Positions 62,454-64,000 of a DNA stretch of 64,000 nucleotides are shown here, piece after piece. Each line of letters opens with the position of its first letter. Position 1 is the first letter of the stretch. The position numbers and the translations under genes were made by a program. The notes under the pieces were generated by a model. That model was not told the origin of the DNA. It saw nothing but the letters and a program-made list of their open reading frames with translations, and made no database searches. Source of the stretch: Burkholderiales bacterium (lineage in GTDB: Bacteria; Pseudomonadota; Gammaproteobacteria; Burkholderiales; Burkholderiaceae_C); NCBI GenBank assembly GCA_947474755.1, contig CANJJE010000014.1, forward strand, positions 1 to 64,000. The letters run 5' to 3'.

Positions 62454-64000
62454 TCAACTCTTGCCTTGGGGGCGCTCTGGCTGAGCGTCGGCAAACAAGA
62501 CTGTCAGATCGTGGGCGTCTTGGTCTTGTCGCTGCTCGATGCGTGCGTAGAGATCGTCGATCAGGCTCTGCTGCATTTTTTCGATGGCAGACCGTCTCGG
62601 TTTGAGATTGGGTGTCAATTCACCCGAATCGATGCTGAATGGCCGTTCCAGAAATGCAATGCCCAGCGGCCGATCGAATTCACTGAGCTGCTTCACCTGC
62701 TCCTGCAGCGCCGATATCAACTGAGCCCGGCTGCCCGGATCACGAATGGTCGGCCCACAAGTGCACAGGGCCACGAGGCACTTACGCCCCGACCCGATGA
62801 GGATGGCCTGGTCTATGCCCGGGGTGAGCCGTAGTTGGGCCTCGACACCCGCAGGAGCCACTCGCCGGCCCGTGGAAGTCTTGATCAAATCACCCGTTCG
62901 TCCCGTCAGACACAGGTAGCCATCAACGTCTATCTGTCCGAGGTCGCCAGTGAGGTAGAACCCGTCGGCATCTCGCGACGGAGCCGGGTCGGCCCCGAGA
63001 TAGGCAGAGAACACGCCGGGGCCCTTCACGCTGATTGCGCCTCCCGCGGCCACGACGATGTGATTGCCGCTCAAGGGCCGCCCAACCGTGCCAAAGCGGA
63101 AGTCGTCTAGGCGATTCATGGCCATGGGCATCACGTTCTCGCTCATGCCGTAGGCCTCCAGCAAGAGCCAGCCCAACGAATGAAATTCGTCCAGCAGATA
63201 CCGAGGCGTGGGTGCAGAGCCCGTGACCATGCAGCGCAGTCTGACGCCCATCACGCCACGCAGCCGTGAAAGCACGGCGCGGTCTGCCGCCTTGTGCGCC
63301 ACGGCAAGCCAGGCAGGCACTGGGCGCCGGGCCAACCGGCAGGTGCTGACAAGGCGGCCGATGCGCCAGGCCAGTTCGATCACCTTTCGCTGCAGCGCGG
63401 GCCGTGCGGCGATCGATGCACGGATGCCGTCGTACAGCTTTTCATAGAAGCGAGGCACGCCGACAAAGATGTCCGGTGAGACAGCGGCCACCACCGCCAT
63501 CACGCGGCGCGGGTCACCGAGCAGATAGGTCGCTGCGCCCTGCCGCAGGCCGGCCAGATTGACCATGCGCTGGAACAGGTTGGACAGCGGCAACCAGCAC
63601 AGCAGCCGACCATCGTGTTGCACGAACCCAAAGGCATCGGCAATGGCTGCCACCGCCATGCAGACCTGTGCATGGGAGTAGGCGATGCCTTTCGGCGCAC
63701 CTGTGGTGCCCGAGGTGAAGATGATCGTCGCCAGGTCTTCGGGGCCTGGCGTTTGCGCCATGGCGCCAGAGGTGTCGGCCAGGTCGTCCAGTTCATCCCA
63801 GGTCATGAACTGCTTGCCGAAGGGCAGTTCAGCTGCTGCCGTCGTTTCGTGCAAGGCCAGCAGGACGCGCACCTTGCTCCATTGACCCTCATCCAGTTGC
63901 GCCAGCACACGCGCATCACTGGTCGCGAATCCGACCACGTCGGCCTGTCGGGACATGCTGGCGATTCGCTGCGGCAGGTCGTGCGCATCCAGCCCCACCA
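62454..64000 (-). CDS. AMP-forming long-chain acyl-CoA ligase, C-terminal part (cut by window edge)
   Basis: The frame is open to the right edge, so the N-terminus lies outside. It has the ATP/AMP signature TIIFTSGTTGAPKGIAYSHAQ, MVTGSAPTPRYLLDEF, EAYGMSENVMPM and the hinge motif YLTGDLGQIDVDGYLCLTGRTGDLIKTSTG. Near the end LTPNLKPRR carries the catalytic lysine. Long-chain fatty acid activation is the best family match. It is convergent with the PEP-CTERM gene across a terminator. Confidence 0.9.
   Translation of the reverse strand, partial: VGLDAHDLPQRIASMSRQADVVGFATSDARVLAQLDEGQWSKVRVLLALHETTAAAELPFGKQFMTWDELDDLADTSGAMAQTPGPEDLATIIFTSGTTGAPKGIAYSHAQVCMAVAAIADAFGFVQHDGRLLCWLPLSNLFQRMVNLAGLRQGAATYLLGDPRRVMAVVAAVSPDIFVGVPRFYEKLYDGIRASIAARPALQRKVIELAWRIGRLVSTCRLARRPVPAWLAVAHKAADRAVLSRLRGVMGVRLRCMVTGSAPTPRYLLDEFHSLGWLLLEAYGMSENVMPMAMNRLDDFRFGTVGRPLSGNHIVVAAGGAISVKGPGVFSAYLGADPAPSRDADGFYLTGDLGQIDVDGYLCLTGRTGDLIKTSTGRRVAPAGVEAQLRLTPGIDQAILIGSGRKCLVALCTCGPTIRDPGSRAQLISALQEQVKQLSEFDRPLGIAFLERPFSIDSGELTPNLKPRRSAIEKMQQSLIDDLYARIEQRQDQDAHDLTVLFADAQPERPQGKS

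Overview
The window reads as chromosome of a high-GC betaproteobacterium of the order Burkholderiales, close to the Rubrivivax / Methylibium / Leptothrix group. The basis is gene order (typA-truB-rbfA-infB-nusA-rimP; rimO next to phaR; smpB divergent from ratA) together with an anoxygenic photosynthesis gene cluster of Rubrivivax type (HiPIP, acsF within the puh genes, crtA/crtD/crtC, ppsR-ppaA). Species assignment is inference from gene content only.

Layout. 1-1.2 kb: the start of a tyrosine integrase that runs off the left edge, with repeated palindromic DNA between it and the 3' end of guaA, a known island integration site. 1.2-5.6 kb: guaA, an MFS transporter and guaB. 5.8-12.0 kb: housekeeping genes (DUF4124 protein, rnfH, ratA, smpB, acyltransferase, metC-like, rimO, phaR). 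12.2-40.1 kb: photosynthesis genes. These are HiPIP, a small membrane protein, bchP, a PucC-family gene and bchG on one side of a divergent promoter, and crtI-crtB on the other. Then come crtC, crtD, crtA, ppsR and ppaA on the minus strand, followed by one long plus-strand unit bchF-N-B-H-L-M-lhaA-puhA-B-C-acsF-puhE. puf, bchCXYZ, bchID, crtE and crtF are not in the window.

40.2-40.5 kb: squeezed between puhE and typA is a decayed relic of light-dependent protochlorophyllide oxidoreductase (LPOR), with in-frame stops, a frameshift and a large internal deletion. This is the most unusual item here. 40.5-48.8 kb: typA-truB and rbfA-infB-nusA-rimP, with a terminator-like hairpin in the rimP leader. 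49.1-49.9 kb: fabI. 49.9-55.2 kb: a tetrahydrofolate C1 / serine-cycle module (fchA-mtdA-hprA divergent from mcl-ftfL). 55.4-58.1 kb: lemA, a GIDE-domain membrane protein and glutathione-dependent formaldehyde dehydrogenase. 58.5-62.4 kb: a prsT-like TPR lipoprotein and a PEP-CTERM protein, each behind a candidate sigma-54 promoter. 62.4-64 kb: an AMP-forming acyl-CoA ligase that runs off the right edge.

Together the genes suggest a facultative phototroph whose pigment genes are controlled by the PpsR/PpaA redox, light and cobalamin switch. It makes bacteriochlorophyll with the oxygen-using cyclase AcsF and the dark-operative reductase BchLNB, once also carried a light-dependent reductase, and can assimilate or oxidise C1 units.
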